From NCBI GenBank assembly GCA_026545765.1, contig CM048842.1, forward strand, positions 44,711,431 through 44,775,430: a stretch of 64,000 nt of DNA, written 5' to 3'. This document shows, in pieces, positions 35,660 to 47,602 of this stretch; within the stretch, counting starts at the first letter, position 1, and each line of letters begins with the position of its first letter. This stretch comes from Plantago major (taxonomy: Eukaryota; Streptophyta; Magnoliopsida; Lamiales; Plantaginaceae). The translations under genes were made by a program, and so were the position numbers. The notes under the pieces were generated by a model. It searched no databases. It had not been told where the DNA came from and saw nothing but the letters and a program-made list of their open reading frames with translations.

Positions 35660-37140
35660 CGAAATGTTTTCTTTCCGTCTTTTCTCGCTTTCACTTTCAG
35701 ATCTATATTTTCTTCTTCATCTTAACCTTCTGGTCTTTTCCATTTGCAATCTGAATATATTTGTTTTCATCTTTATACGATTTGTTTTCTTCTGGTCTTC
35801 TTCAGATATTTATATTTTCTTCTTCTTCTTCATCCTAACCTCTTTTCTATTTTAACAGAATGGTAATCTGTTTGATTGCCATATCATTTGTAGGCTCTTC
35901 TTCTTCATCGTAATCTCCTCTCTTTTTTTGTAAAATTGTTATTTTCTTTGATTGTTATATCCGCAGCTGTGAAGATGTCAAATCTGAGCTGTGATGATTT
36001 TTATTCGATGATTTCAGATCTGTGCTATTATATAGCAAATTATTTCAGATCGATGCTTACATTTATTCAGTTTAATGTGTAATACTGAACCTTTTTTACT
36101 TTCAGATCTGGTCGGATGAACTTAGGAAGAACAAATATCAGGAGACATTTGCAATCTGATAAGATTTGTTTTCTCCTGGTCTTTTCTCTCTCGGTTTTCA
36201 TTTCAGATCTCTATTTTTCTTCTTCTTCATCCTAACCTCTTCTCTATTTTAACAGAATGGTAGTCTGTTTGATTGCCATGCCATTTGTAGGCTCTTCTTC
36301 TTCATTGTTATATCCGCAGCTGTGAAGATGTCAAATCTGAGCTGTGATGATTTTTATTCGATGATTTCAGATTTGTGCTATTGTATAGCAAATTATTTAC
36401 TATTTCCGTTTAATATGTTCGTTTCAATCCGGTCGGATTAACTTTGGTTTTTCTCCAAATTTAGTATTGATGATTTCAGATCTATGCTAACTGATAGCTA
36501 ATCTGATTCATTTCAATCCGCTCGGATCAACTATGGTTTTCTCGGATTTACAATTGATGATTTCAGATCTGTGCTAACTGATAGCTAATCTGATTCATTT
36601 TCGTTTCATCTGCTTACACGGGTCAGTTTAATATGTGTAATATTAAACCTTTTTACTTTCAGATCTGGTCGGATGAACTTAGGTTTTTATCCTAAGTTAA
36701 ACGTGATGATTTCAGATCTGACATATTATACAACAAATTATTTACTATTTCAGTTTAATATGTCGGATGAACTTTGTTTTTTCTCCAAATTTACCTATGA
36801 TGATATCAGATCTTAGCTAACTGATAGCTAATCTGCTTCATTTTCGTTTCATCTGCTTACATTAAATCCGTAATGTGTAATATTAAACCTTTTGACTTTT
36901 AGATCTGGTCGGATGAACTTAGGGTTTTATCCAAATTTACCTATGATGATTTCAGATCATGCTAGCGATAGCAAATTATTTACTATTTGATTTAATATGT
37001 TCATATCAATCCGGATGAACTTGATTTTCTCCAATTTTACCTATGTAACTATCAGATCTGTGCTAACTGATAGCTAATCTGCTGCATTTTCGTTTCATTT
37101 TCGTTTCATCTGCTTCATTTTTGTTTCATCTTCTGCGTTC
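35660..37140. repeat. degenerate tandem repeats in the Helitron
   Basis: A block of about 1.5 kb upstream of the helicase is built from a few recurring words: GATGATTTCAGATCTGTGCT, AACTGATAGCTAATCTG, TCATTTTCGTTTCATCTGC, CTGGTCGGATGAACTTAGG and CTCCAAATTTACC. They recur roughly every 100-350 bases in similar order. Two longer copies of about 200 bp (about 35815-36030 and 36205-36390) both contain ATATCCGCAGCTGTGAAGAT. No protein is encoded. Confidence 0.8.
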
Positions 37141-38615
37141 TTTTCGACGACCAAAAATAATAGCTAAATGATTGATCTGATTACAAATAGCATTTCGGAG
37201 GTTTTCAACATCGCAATACCGCTCAGAAGGTAAGATTCATTTCGTAATGCTTTACGAATTATATTCATAGAAAATGCTTTACAAATTATATTCATGGATC
37301 TTTGAAGACTAATTCTTCCTAATTCTTCTTTTGACATGTAAACACACAACGTAAATCGAGTTGCTGGTTGCTAAGGGGAAAGGATGCAACTGTTCCATTG
37401 AACAGAATATACCACAGGTAAATTGGATTCATAAACTTACTATTACAATATGCCCTGCCTTTTCTTTTAATTATTATCGAAGTGTGTAGCAGGGTATTTT
37501 CAGTATAATTGAATAAAATGTATACTAAATCTATGGAACATACCACTGTTAATCAAGCCAAGACCTTCAACCTTTGATGAACTTTTCTGCACAAAATAGT
37601 AAATAAAACAGTTCAATCGATTGTATAGTATAAAAAATATAAAAATTCATTGAAAAGAAACTTGAGTTTTCTTACCTCAGCAAATATGAAGAAGGCTGTA
37701 GAATAATGATCTCTGCTTTTTTATAATCCTGTGAAATTTTATATAAGTATAATAATGAGGTATTTGAACAGATTTCAAATTGTACAAATGTAGTTTATAT
37801 GTTGATGCTATAAAGGTATGTTTGTTCTATATGCGTTGAAAGATACACAACATATATGAGTTAACAATACTTACCCTTAACTACTTAGAAACCTTATCAT
37901 TTTCAATCTAGGTTATTAAATAAACACACGCAAAGAACTGTACTAAGCAATCTAATTTAGACAATATATTACATTCAACTTTGTGATCTTACAATTTGTA
38001 TGAATAATACTAGGAAATGCTAAGCATCACTGGAGCTCGTGTTGAAGAACTAAGAATGAAGATCAGGATGGGATTCGTCACTTAATAGGACACTAATATG
38101 ATTGTAATATAATGTAATTTGTCATAAAAAAGCCTGTAAATTATTAATGTAGATTGTATCAAAGTGACGAATCCTAATACCTGTTGCTTGGAGCATAAAA
38201 GAGGTATATCCGTCAACTAACTCCGTTATTAAATTACTTGTTAAATTTTGATTATGTCTTGATGAATGCTACTTTCCTTAGTAAATTGTCTAGGATAACA
38301 TTGTCGAACTAAAATTATTATAAGTTCAGGCATGGTAAATAAAACATATATAGTAAAAATAGAAATGTTTATATTAGTTCAGCTAAGATCTATATAAATT
38401 ATAGTGCAATATAACTGTCCCAATTAGAATAAAATTCTATTCGAAACTAAACTGTCCCAAAAAAGTTACCGACCATAGAAAATAACAACTTAAGGTTGAC
38501 ATTGTCCTCAAGTCAAGCATAAACAGAAATTATCAAATAAACTCCAAAATGAACTTAAAGAGAAACTAATAATTCAACATCAAAACAAACTCAAAATGAA
38601 ACTATTAAAAAAATT
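37141..38615. other. Helitron interior without a clear gene
   Basis: AT-rich. Small minus-strand frames near 37560-37730 could be exon remains, but I cannot assign them. A 13-bp inverted pair GGATTCGTCACTT (38071-38083) and AAGTGACGAATCC (38162-38174) encloses about 80 bases. Confidence 0.4.
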
Positions 38616-40910
38616 TCAAAGTTTCTCCTTCTTCATTGGCTTGTTACTGGATTCCTGCTTGTTCATGAAATTGTCATCCTCATCATCTACGTCTATGCAA
38701 ACGGATCTTTTCATTGGTGTCAAATTAGAATCTGATGTTTGACTTGTGTCCTGAATAGTTGTGTCTTCAAGCTTGCCTTTTCCCTTATTAGCATGCAGCA
38801 TTTCTTTGGAAACAACTTCCTTTAACATTTTAAAAATGGAACTTAGCATGCATAATAGTGGATATATATATGCGTATAGAGTTTAAGCATTGAATTTACA
38901 AACTTACATTCACAATGACGTTAAGATACTGGCGTATAATATCCTCATCATCTGTTAGTTTGTCAACACTAAAATCCTTGTAGTTCTTAATGATGTTGTA
39001 GTCATATGTCACCCGAACTTTGCATAAGAATTGCCTATCCAACAAATCTTGGAAGTCCATAGGAAAAGCCTTAGGATCATCGGTGTCCTGTTGCAAAAAT
39101 AAGAAATACCAATATAATTGCTACATATGAATAGTTATTTTTAAAATTATATAGCATTTTGTATTGAAAAATACCCTTATCACTTCGTCAAAGACAACCG
39201 CTTGCAGTTTACCAATTAGTTTCACCACTCTCTTCAAAGCAGAACAACGGTGATTTTTCTCTATCATTCCCTACAAAACCTTCACACGGCATTTGGTTGA
39301 ATTTTACGGTATTAGCCAATCCTAACACAAATCTTGTTGTAAACTTAATAAAATATAATCATATAGTACTTTGGGATTATTCTCTTGATAGGTTTGCCAC
39401 ACTTAGCAACTGGACAACTTGATCACCAACTATTTTTTCTGAATTGTTCCATTACATCTTGCCAAGTTTCATAATACCACACACCATTATCAATGTCAAT
39501 GTTCTTGAAGGAAACATTAATAATGTATGTCCCGGGCTGCATTCAAGACAACGCAAACATATTAATGTTAGATTTTGATCTAACATTATTTGTGTAAATA
39601 TATTAGATGGATCTTAAATTAATATTTTTAAAGTAAACCTCTCTGCATTCATTAACTTGATCAACGGACTTGTGCTTATCTACATTTAGCCAGTCCTCAG
39701 TATTCATTGTCCTTGAATCAGAAGACATGAAGGTTATTGCCCGGATAGGTTGTGAATCTCCACCAAGCTTTTTCCTGAAAATATTTTAAAAGCTTAACTA
39801 AGGATATAAAACTTTAACATATTAGTTTTCTCAACAAAAAATTCAGGGTTACTTCATGTTAAAATCATGGAACTCTGGAATGTCCTCATAATAAGCATCC
39901 TTGTTGCACGGGCAGTGGTACCAACACGAAGTTCATCTATGATTGGTTATTGGGTTAAGTAAGGAACATTTCAACAAAATAATAAATGAAGAATTTTAAC
40001 TTTGAAACATTCTTACTGTAATAAACAGTCTTGTGACCAAATTGCAAGATGATGACCAATCCTTCATCTATATTACTGGCATCTGGTATAAGTTCTAGAA
40101 TCCTGTCAGCATAAGACTCCCAAAGGGACAACTTAATCCTGGTGTTTCTGTAGATAATTGAAGTACAAACTATTAGTATTCCTAATTGGAAAACGAAGGT
40201 TTGGCTAAACAAAAAGTGTATGATTAAGTTTCGTCACCTTTCGTCGCGCACCTCGACTTCTAGAACCCTTGCACGGGCCTTGTCTACATATGAGACTTCG
40301 CCCCTATTGGTTATTTCACCAATGACATCTGCGAACATAGCAGCATGTGTATTCTCAATTGGTATGAAATAATTATTGTATAAGACTATGGTATATATGT
40401 ATAGAAAACACGTACCAACATAGAATGACCCTTCTAGTTTCACCAGATCATCAAATGGCACCAGATTAAAGCCATTAGATAGGATACTTAGGTCTGGCCG
40501 ACATCCAACAACCTTGGTCGTAAAGCTAAAGTGCAACTTAAAGTCATGGTTAACCCTAGCCTTTTGGAATTTTCCGAGAACGTTGTCTTCCACCTCGAAG
40601 TTTGTAATCTTAACAGTGTCTCCCTCTCGAAGCAGCCTTTTGAAATTAGACATCAACCCTCTTTTGACATAAGCCGGTATTTGTCAACCCTAAAATTTGT
40701 AGTATTTGCAATGGTTAGAAAATATCTTTCTTCAAAGCATAAGTAGAATAAGAATCTTCAAAATTAAAATACCTCATTATCTATGAGTATGAGTTCGATG
40801 CAAAACGGATTTTTGTTTGTGTCCGTTGGACTCCACATTCTGAGAATCTTCACCAAGATGGACCTTTTCTCAGTCTCTTTCTCAATCAACTTAACGGCAA
40901 TGGAACTCAT
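38616..40910 (-). CDS. RPA1-like single-stranded DNA-binding protein of the Helitron
   Basis: A multi-exon minus-strand gene. Exon 1 (40910-40773) starts MSSIAVKLIEKETEKRSILV and holds RMWSPTDTNKNPFCIELILID, the first OB-fold strand pattern of plant Helitron RPAs. A DUF223-type block follows (about 40675-40420, REGDTVKITNFEVEDN). The next exons encode a second OB fold (40354-40236 and 40150-40020, IKLSLWESYADRI) and a zinc-type WYHCPCNKD segment near 39900. The C-terminal exons (39090-38920 and 38849-38616) end in a basic, serine-rich tail. It resembles the large subunit of replication protein A and probably coats single-stranded DNA during rolling-circle transposition. The start of exon 2 does not join cleanly by eye, so I do not claim that the frame is intact. 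Confidence 0.75.
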
Positions 40911-41998
40911 TATTGCAGTCGCAGTGGTGTAAATTTAAATCGGATGAAAGTTGTGTTGTAGTTATTAGTAATGGCGATACAACTTATATAGGGTTCATAG
41001 ATGGTCTTGTAATGGTATGTTTCTATTCACTCAATATAGGGTTATGAAATCTTTTTTTTTTTTTTGACAAAAATCCGAGATTTGCAGAATCTCGAATTTA
41101 AAGTATCTCTATGTGTTTGGGAGATACTTGAATTTAGAAAATTTATGAAAATATACCCGAGACCAAAAATAGAGAAATTTAAACTTGTTGGGTGGTATGT
41201 AAGCATTAATTACTACTTAAAATTGAAGATTCAAAAAATCTCGAAATTAATTGTTTCGGTATTAATTATAGTATATTCGAGTTTTAAATTTAATTAGTCA
41301 AATTTAGAGTATCTATTATATTTGGGTAGTTAGTATATTCTCTAAAACTCAACGATTTCTTTCCGTTTGCTTGAGATATATTGACACTACTTCAATTGAC
41401 ACTACTTCAACTGCATATCTTGCCATAGATGCCGAATTTTATTGACACTACTTCAAAAGTTGCAGTATTTTATAAGTTTACACGATTTTTATTCTTATTT
41501 AGATATAGTAAATTTTTAATTATATTAAGGGAATCTAGGAATCGAATAACTATAAATTCCGACTCTTACTTGGGCAGTTATTAGTTGAGATAACTAAAAA
41601 TTCTTTATTATAGTCGAGTAACTGAACCTATCAGTTCAAATTTGACATCTATTCGCTCAACACTCCATCGACTATATAGTTTAAGAGTGATTATTTATTG
41701 TAATTGTCGTTGCAAGTAAATTTCCCATTTTTAAAACATGCCTGACGGATAGTTAAATTTAATTGAATACAAAGAAATTTGAATCTTCAAACGAAACAGT
41801 ATTACTAATGAATGCCAAAAGTTTAAATATTACACTTATTAAACTGAGTAAATGTAACAAACATAAAAATAACCGAACGAAAATTAAGCTACTAATAAAT
41901 TCAAAATGTTTAATTTTAAAGACATTAATCCGAATGAATTTGACAATCATGAAAAGTACCAAACATAAGTAAAATTGATCCAATTGAATCACTTCTTC
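40911..41998. other. Helitron spacer between RPA and F-box-like genes
   Basis: AT-rich, with a T run at about 41051-41066 and no recognisable gene. It presumably holds the RPA promoter on the right and the 3' flank of the F-box-like gene on the left. Confidence 0.4.
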
Positions 41999-42797
41999 CT
42001 ACTCCTTTGGAATGTCGCACTGGAGCTGCATTGATACATACTCGAAATCTGCGATACACCACTTGCAACGCCTTAAATTGCCAAAAGCATATATTCGATT
42101 CCTGTTGTAGCTCTTATGTTCGTGTACCATGGGGTTGCAAAACTTCTTCGTTATAACATTTCCAGTTTCTTTCAAATTCATGCTCTTGATACGCATGCGC
42201 AGTGAAAACCTGTTGCAAGTGGTATATGCAGTCCCCCAGAAATCAACTTTCATAGCTGCCAATTCTTCAACTCCTTCATTTCTTTTAAGATCACTTTCAT
42301 TCAATAACTTTAGAAAAGCTATTGTGAATCTGGCTTCTGGATGTTCAAGTTTCAATGACAAATAAAGATGATCAAAAGCCTCGGAAACCTTCTTCTCAAC
42401 AAAGAATTTTTCCTTCAATAGTAACACAATGAAGTCAGATTATGTTTGTATTGAAACGTATACTCTCAAATCATTAATTAAACAGTATACCAATGCCTTT
42501 CTGTGTATAGATTCTGGATTCCCTGCAGCATACAACGAATTTAGCATTTTCTCGGGCATCATCCAATCTCCTCCGATTGGTAGCTGCCGCAAAACATTTG
42601 GATCCATTCCTACCACGAAAAAAATTGTGCAACTGCATGGAAACTCAAAATTAATAACTTGTAATAAGATTAATCACAATATCCTATCCGGTAGTTCCTA
42701 ACCTCATTCGAAGATGGGCCCAATCTTCGGTTGATTCCTGAGAGACTTTGGCAAAAATAATAGATAGCATTTCGTGAGGTAGTTGCACAATGTTCAT
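41999..42797 (-). CDS. F-box-like protein (At2g35280 type), three exons, open frame, inside Helitron
   Basis: Three exons join in frame at GT-AG sites: 42797-42703, 42632-42491 and 42412-41999. They give 216 residues. Exon 1 is an F-box-like start, MNIVQLPHEMLSIIFAKVSQ. Exon 2 continues it (LRMSC..., then DPNVLRQLPIGGDWMMPE and AAGNPESIHRKAL). Exon 3 has Sel1/TPR-like helices (EKFFVEKKVSEAFDHL) and a C-terminal CKWC pair. This layout is that of the plant F-box proteins of the At1g67623/At2g35280 type, which would bind SKP1 in SCF ubiquitin ligases; the substrate is unknown. An ATG six bases upstream is also possible. The gene lies between the Helitron 5' end and its RPA gene, on the same strand. 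No stop or frame break is seen, unlike the neighbouring copy. Confidence 0.75.
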
Positions 42798-43278
42798 CTT
42801 CATTTTTGGCACTCTGAAGTGCAAGAAAGATGTTTATTTTATAGCATAGTGAACAGACCGATGTAGATGGTAATAGAATAATTAAAATATCCTGATGTAT
42901 ACTGAGTATACTGCAAGTGAGGAAAATTTCGAAGTTATTGAACACGTCGTAATTTAGGGAATAAAATCGTTTAAATTTAGCTAGAAATTCGTGGTCCTGT
43001 TTGTAGTGTAAGTAGAGTATGTTCTGAAAATTAAGTGGTTGTTAAAGGAGCCTAATTTGGTAATAGAAACTTCAAGAAATTCGTGACTCAATTTATAGCA
43101 TACTCTAATTAAGTATACTAATTAGGTACTATTAATATGATAAGTCGATATTCTGAAGAATATTATAATTATCGGAGAGGACAATAATAGTATAATTTAA
43201 AAAACATTCAATATAAACCATCAAGGAACTTCCTACATAATGTTTAATAATATTAATAATAATCATAAAAAAAGTACC

Positions 43279-44125
43279 CTAAAGAACCCGATTACTAATA
43301 TACAACATATCGTCAAAGTAATCTTGATCAAATAAGCACATGACTTCAAATTCGGCCATGCAATCTGGGCATCTTATTCGCTTGAAGTACTTGAACTGTT
43401 TGGGTGGGTGTTTAGCGCATAGTGGCGTATGAGTGACCTTGTGCCAGGGGAAATAATTATTCAATTTGAACAATTTGTTGCATAACCTCATGCGGCAACC
43501 TTCGATATATGTCAAACCCCCTTGAGACTTGCGTAGATTAAAAAGGTCGATTTACGTTGACGCGGCGTTTCTTTGTTCAAATCAAACAGCCTTAGCAATA
43601 TTGATATATATGCTGCATCGGGGTGTTTAAGGGAAAGAATTTTGATTAAGTGTTAGGATTCTTGTGCTCGAAATAGTCTGTCTGAACAATTTAACGCGAC
43701 ATAAGTTAGTTATAACAATTTAAAGATTAAGAAAAAATAATCTTTTATTTTAATGCATATCCAAAAAAAATTACCAGTAGCATGCGGTAGAAAATCTCTG
43801 GGTTATCTGCATTGTGACACTTGGTTAGAAACTTGGTCTCATAGGATGTCGGCGTTCTTGTTGATATCCTTGGTATAGCATCAAAGTTCACCTTAGAGTA
43901 AAATCCCGGAAATTTACTTATTGTTGAGAATTTCTTGTTGCTGCGTATCATAATAACATATGGTGGTTTTAATTTGAATCTTAAGAAAGAATTCGAAAAT
44001 TTGATTATGTGAAATTATAGTACTTACCATCGAATCACGGAGAAATAATCACCAACACTGCTGATTGCCACGAAGAACATTATCAACATTTGAATATCAT
44101 CGCTTAGGTCATTGAAATTTGTCAT
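43279..44125 (-). pseudogene. second F-box-like gene in Helitron, disrupted
   Basis: A tandem relative of the gene at 41999-42797. Exon 1 (44125-44028) encodes MTNFNDLSDDIQMLIMFFVA. Exon 2 (43940-43775) joins in frame and gives CNKKFSTISKFPGFYSKVNF and CHNADNPEIFYRMLL. The third exon shows the family pattern (YFEHKNPNT, HPDAAYISILLRLFDL, later LCAKHPPKQFKYFK and RCPDCMAEFEVM), but it has an in-frame stop early on and a frame change near 43530. The protein would therefore be cut short after the F-box part. Same strand and intron positions as its neighbour suggest a duplication, either before or after capture by the Helitron. Confidence 0.65.
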
Positions 44126-44791
44126 TATTATATCCCTCGATTGAATAATTCGGACTAATGTGACAGTAATCAGAATTCGTGTGTCAATAAATAACAAAGT
44201 GTGGCTTTGTTTTTCGGAAATATAATATTTGATTTTAATATTTCCAATCTATACAACATAACAGTATAGAAAAGACCATCGTAAAGACGATCTTTCTAGG
44301 GTAAAAATATATACAAAATTTGAATCTTTAAACCGATTTTAATTATTTAGTTTATGTAAGCGTAGTAATCAAATCCAAGACGTGTTGCATATGTAATTCC
44401 AAGATGATCCGGTCAAGTGTTGCATAATAGAATTATGATATTGGATTGTAATGTTGTTTTGTAATCATTGCAGCAAAGGGAATTGGAGCAGGATTATGTA
44501 TCTATGAATTCTGCCTGATGTATTTTTGGCCGTGTTTTAGGGTTTGATAATGGAACTCGGGATGGAAATCTGTTTGAAATCTTTTGACCTTGTTTTAGCC
44601 GAAATATGTGGGGAAAACGTGACTAAATGTATCAACGTTGTGTATCAATGATTTCTTTCCTTATGTGTATTTTCTTTGATGCATTTAGAAAAAAAATAAA
44701 TCAAAATTGTTATTAATTACCACATTCATTCTTGGCTTCAGTCCTATACAAAATGGATGGAATAGAAACTGTGCTTTTAATAATATATAGA
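44126..44791 (-). other. Helitron 5' terminal region
   Basis: The 5' end on the minus strand starts TCTATATATTATTAAAAGC at 44791, preceded by A. Typical plant Helitrons start TCTATA/TCTCTA followed by an A-rich AAAAG. The remaining 640 bases before the first F-box-like ATG are noncoding and would serve as promoter. Confidence 0.7.
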
Positions 44792-44880
44792 TTGGGCTAA
44801 GTTCCATGTGGCTTGCTTACTGAGTTGTACTTCCTGAAGTTATTGACTTAGCTTGCTTAATTCTTAAGTTGCTCTCCTAC
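44792..44880. other. host flank right of the Helitron
   Basis: A short host segment between the Helitron 5' end and the next element. No gene. Confidence 0.4.
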
Positions 44881-45735
44881 AAAGGTAGTTTAACTTAGTC
44901 GTACGTTTAAATAAGGTACTATACCTGACCGATCCGCGAACGTGAGCGTGAATCCATCAAGAATTAATTAAAAGAATGTAAAAATATTCAAAAAAATAAG
45001 GAAAAAATAGTAAAAAATAAAAAAATGGGAAAAAATTTGAAAATTAGTAAAAAAAAGAAAATAGAAAAACATTCGGAATTTTTTGGACTGAATTAGTATA
45101 CCAAGAGTATCATTTTGAAATTGTTAAGATATTAGATATTGGTATAGTGACTATTTTTGAATTAATTTACCATGCTTAATATTCTTGTACATATTTTAAT
45201 TAGCTAGCATTGTCACATTCTTATTAGTTATTAATGTTGATTTCTATTACATTGTGTGTACATATTGATAAATCTGCATTCTTTTCTAGTTTGTTACTGT
45301 TGATTTTATTACCTTTCAGATATTTTCTTGAAATTTTTCATCTTCTTCGTGTATTGATCTATAATCATACTTGTTTGCTTTTAGTTTTTTTTAATTTTTA
45401 AATAATTTTTTGATCGTTCTATGATTTTTTTTTATGAAATTTCAAATTTGTTTTGATTTTAACTAATCTTTCAAATTTTTCATAATTGTTTGAATTTTTT
45501 ATTTTTATAAAAAAAATTATTAATTCTTGAGGGGAGCGTGCGATTTACACGCCCGTTCCGGTCGATCGATCGGTTAAAGTGCCTTATTTGAACGTACAAT
45601 TAAGTTAAAGTACCTTATTTGAACGTACGATTAAGTTAAAGTACATTTGTTGGATATGATCATATATTAAAGTATCTTATTTGTACTTGACACTCGTTAA
45701 AGTATATTTATTGTATTTTACCCTTTTTAAAGTTG
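44881..45735. mobile_element. foldback element with 31-bp tandem repeats on one arm
   Basis: The left arm (44881-44975) and right arm (about 45518-45616) are inverted copies of about 95 bp, sharing GTACGTTTAAATAAGG / CCTTATTTGAACGTAC and TCAAGAATTAAT. The middle is A/T-rich in mirrored runs. Beyond the right arm a unit of about 31 bp starting GTTAAAGTRCCTTATTTG repeats about five times (starts near 45573, 45604, 45635, 45667 and 45696), decaying outward. There is no coding capacity and no clear target duplication. It could be a Mutator-like or foldback MITE. Confidence 0.6.
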
Positions 45736-46960
45736 TGTTCTTAGGCGTTAGACCTGATCATCTTTTCACTAACCCGGTCTAGTATTTTCGGACCTTTTAA
45801 GTGAAGGGTTCATTCAATAATGCCTTTACATCAAAAATTGTCGTATTTAAGAACTTAATGAAGTGAATTCAAGTATGTTGTCACTCGATCCAACAATCAT
45901 TCGTACACTAAATGACATCATGTCCACTAAACTAATGAATTTACCAAGTTATTCTAATCCCTTCAGAATCATCGCAGATTTGTAAAGTATGGATAATGGA
46001 TATGGAACATATATATGATGCTACCAGCTACGTGTATCAGTTTATTATTTTTTCGTCGAGTATCGATTAGACCATAAAATAGTTCATCTTAATATATTAA
46101 CCAAACAATAAAGAATTAAATGAATTTGTGAAAAAAATATATTATAACTCAGGTTTTATCTAACAATGAAATGAACAAGAAATCAAAATTAAGTTTGCAA
46201 CAATTTCCAACAAAGAATGGGAACAAACTTTTATATCGTATCTTCTAATTACAAATTAGAACAACAATTACTATTCCCTTAAGCATGTGGCAAGAAACTA
46301 CTTTGAGGTAGGGTAAAAATCTAAAATTCATTAAGGGCAAAGTGTGGTACCAAACTTTCTCTTATAATAGACTTGTAACTATGTTGGTCTTGCCCTCAAT
46401 ACACCCACTAGTAGCAAACATGTGGGTCCTACATAATTTGTGAACAGTGGATGTATTGAGGGTAAAAATATTATAGGAGAAATTATTTCTAGCCATGCTA
46501 GCTAATGTAATGTTTGTTTATTTTCTTATTCAAAGTTTCATATTTGTGAAAAGCTTGTAGTGTAATTTGGTTGATAACTTTCTAAATAGGCCAGATTTTA
46601 ACATCATGAGCTCTTCGGCAAGGTTTTAATTAATAAAACTTGAATTTTGGGTTAACTATAACTGAACTTGGCCCAAAATGTTATAGCTTGCGAAGTACAA
46701 CTACTAAAAAGTTCAGACCGTTATAATTTTGGTGTACTTTGTATGTGCACACATAACTAATGTGTATGGATAATATGCTATGAATTTATAATGTTAACCT
46801 AGCTAAATATGAGTGAGATAAAGATTAGTGATGGATATGGTTATTTTGCAAACTTTATATTTTAATTTCTAATAAATGAATCTTTGTGCAATTCAAGTAG
46901 TTAACCATTAATACTCAAGAAGTTATATTCTCAAAAGGGAAATTTTCACTCATCCATCTT
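45736..46960. other. AT-rich intergenic DNA
   Basis: No gene or RNA gene seen. Around 46300-46490 a region with partly mirrored GAGGGTAAAAAT / AGGGTAAAAATCT phrases may be MITE debris. Confidence 0.35.
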
Positions 46961-47376
46961 TTTTTTTTTTTTTTGAAACAGCAAATATATTAATACCAGA
47001 GTAAATCGTTGTTTTACCCGAGCATAAGAAATGCTCCCATCAAAACCAAACAACTCAAATATTTACATAAAGTAAAAGAGTTCACAATACTACAAAGCCC
47101 CACCCAAACCAACACCAGTGGTCATCACAATCTTCCGCGTTCCATGCATTTGAATAGATTCAAGTGGTCAGCAATTTCACCAAAATGGTTTCTTTCTTCC
47201 TCAATTTCCAAACATTTCCTTTGCCAAGATTTTGACTCTTCAACACTGAATGCTCCTCCACCCATACCAAGTCATCAAAAAACGGATCCCACCATCCACA
47301 CCAAATCAAGAGGCGGATTAGATGAGAAAAGCACGGTTAAAGTTCAATCGAGAGCACAAAAAAACTATACTAATGA

Positions 47377-47602
47377 CACCCCTCCGCCCTATGTTCCCAA
47401 TTCGGCAAGTGGCAAGAAATTTAAGGATTAGTCATGACCTAATTTTCAATCACGCTAATAGCAGCATCCCTCCACCCTATGCCTACACGAGACAAGTGGC
47501 AAGTAATTTAAGGTGTTGTCGCGGTGAAAGGGCCAACCCGTCCATTTTTACTAATCCCCTACACCCTATGCTTCCAAGATCGAAAGTGGCAAGAAATTTA
47601 AG
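47377..47602. repeat. three-copy tandem repeat in the LINE 3' UTR
   Basis: Units end at 47426, 47512 and 47602, a period of 86-90 bp. Each contains CACCCTATG-type and AAGTGGCAAGAAATTTAAGG words. Between these shared ends the spacers differ. Confidence 0.7.

Larger units (their letters stand above)
29188..44791 (-). mobile_element. large Helitron (15.6 kb) with Rep/helicase, RPA and F-box-like genes
   Basis: Read on the minus strand, the element begins TCTATATATTATTAAAAGC (from 44791) and ends with a hairpin CCGTGGC-GAT-GCCACGG, ten bases, then CTAG (29188). It is flanked by A on the 5' side and T on the 3' side, and there is no target duplication: the full signature of a Helitron. Contents in order: two F-box-like genes (44125-41999), an RPA1-like gene (40910-38616), a noncoding block with repeats (38615-35370), and a Rep/PIF1-type helicase (35366-29450). 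Plant Helitrons that encode both Rep-helicase and RPA are known; the F-box-like pair is not part of the usual set. The ends look whole, but the helicase frame is broken in several places, so the copy is probably no longer autonomous. Confidence 0.9.
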
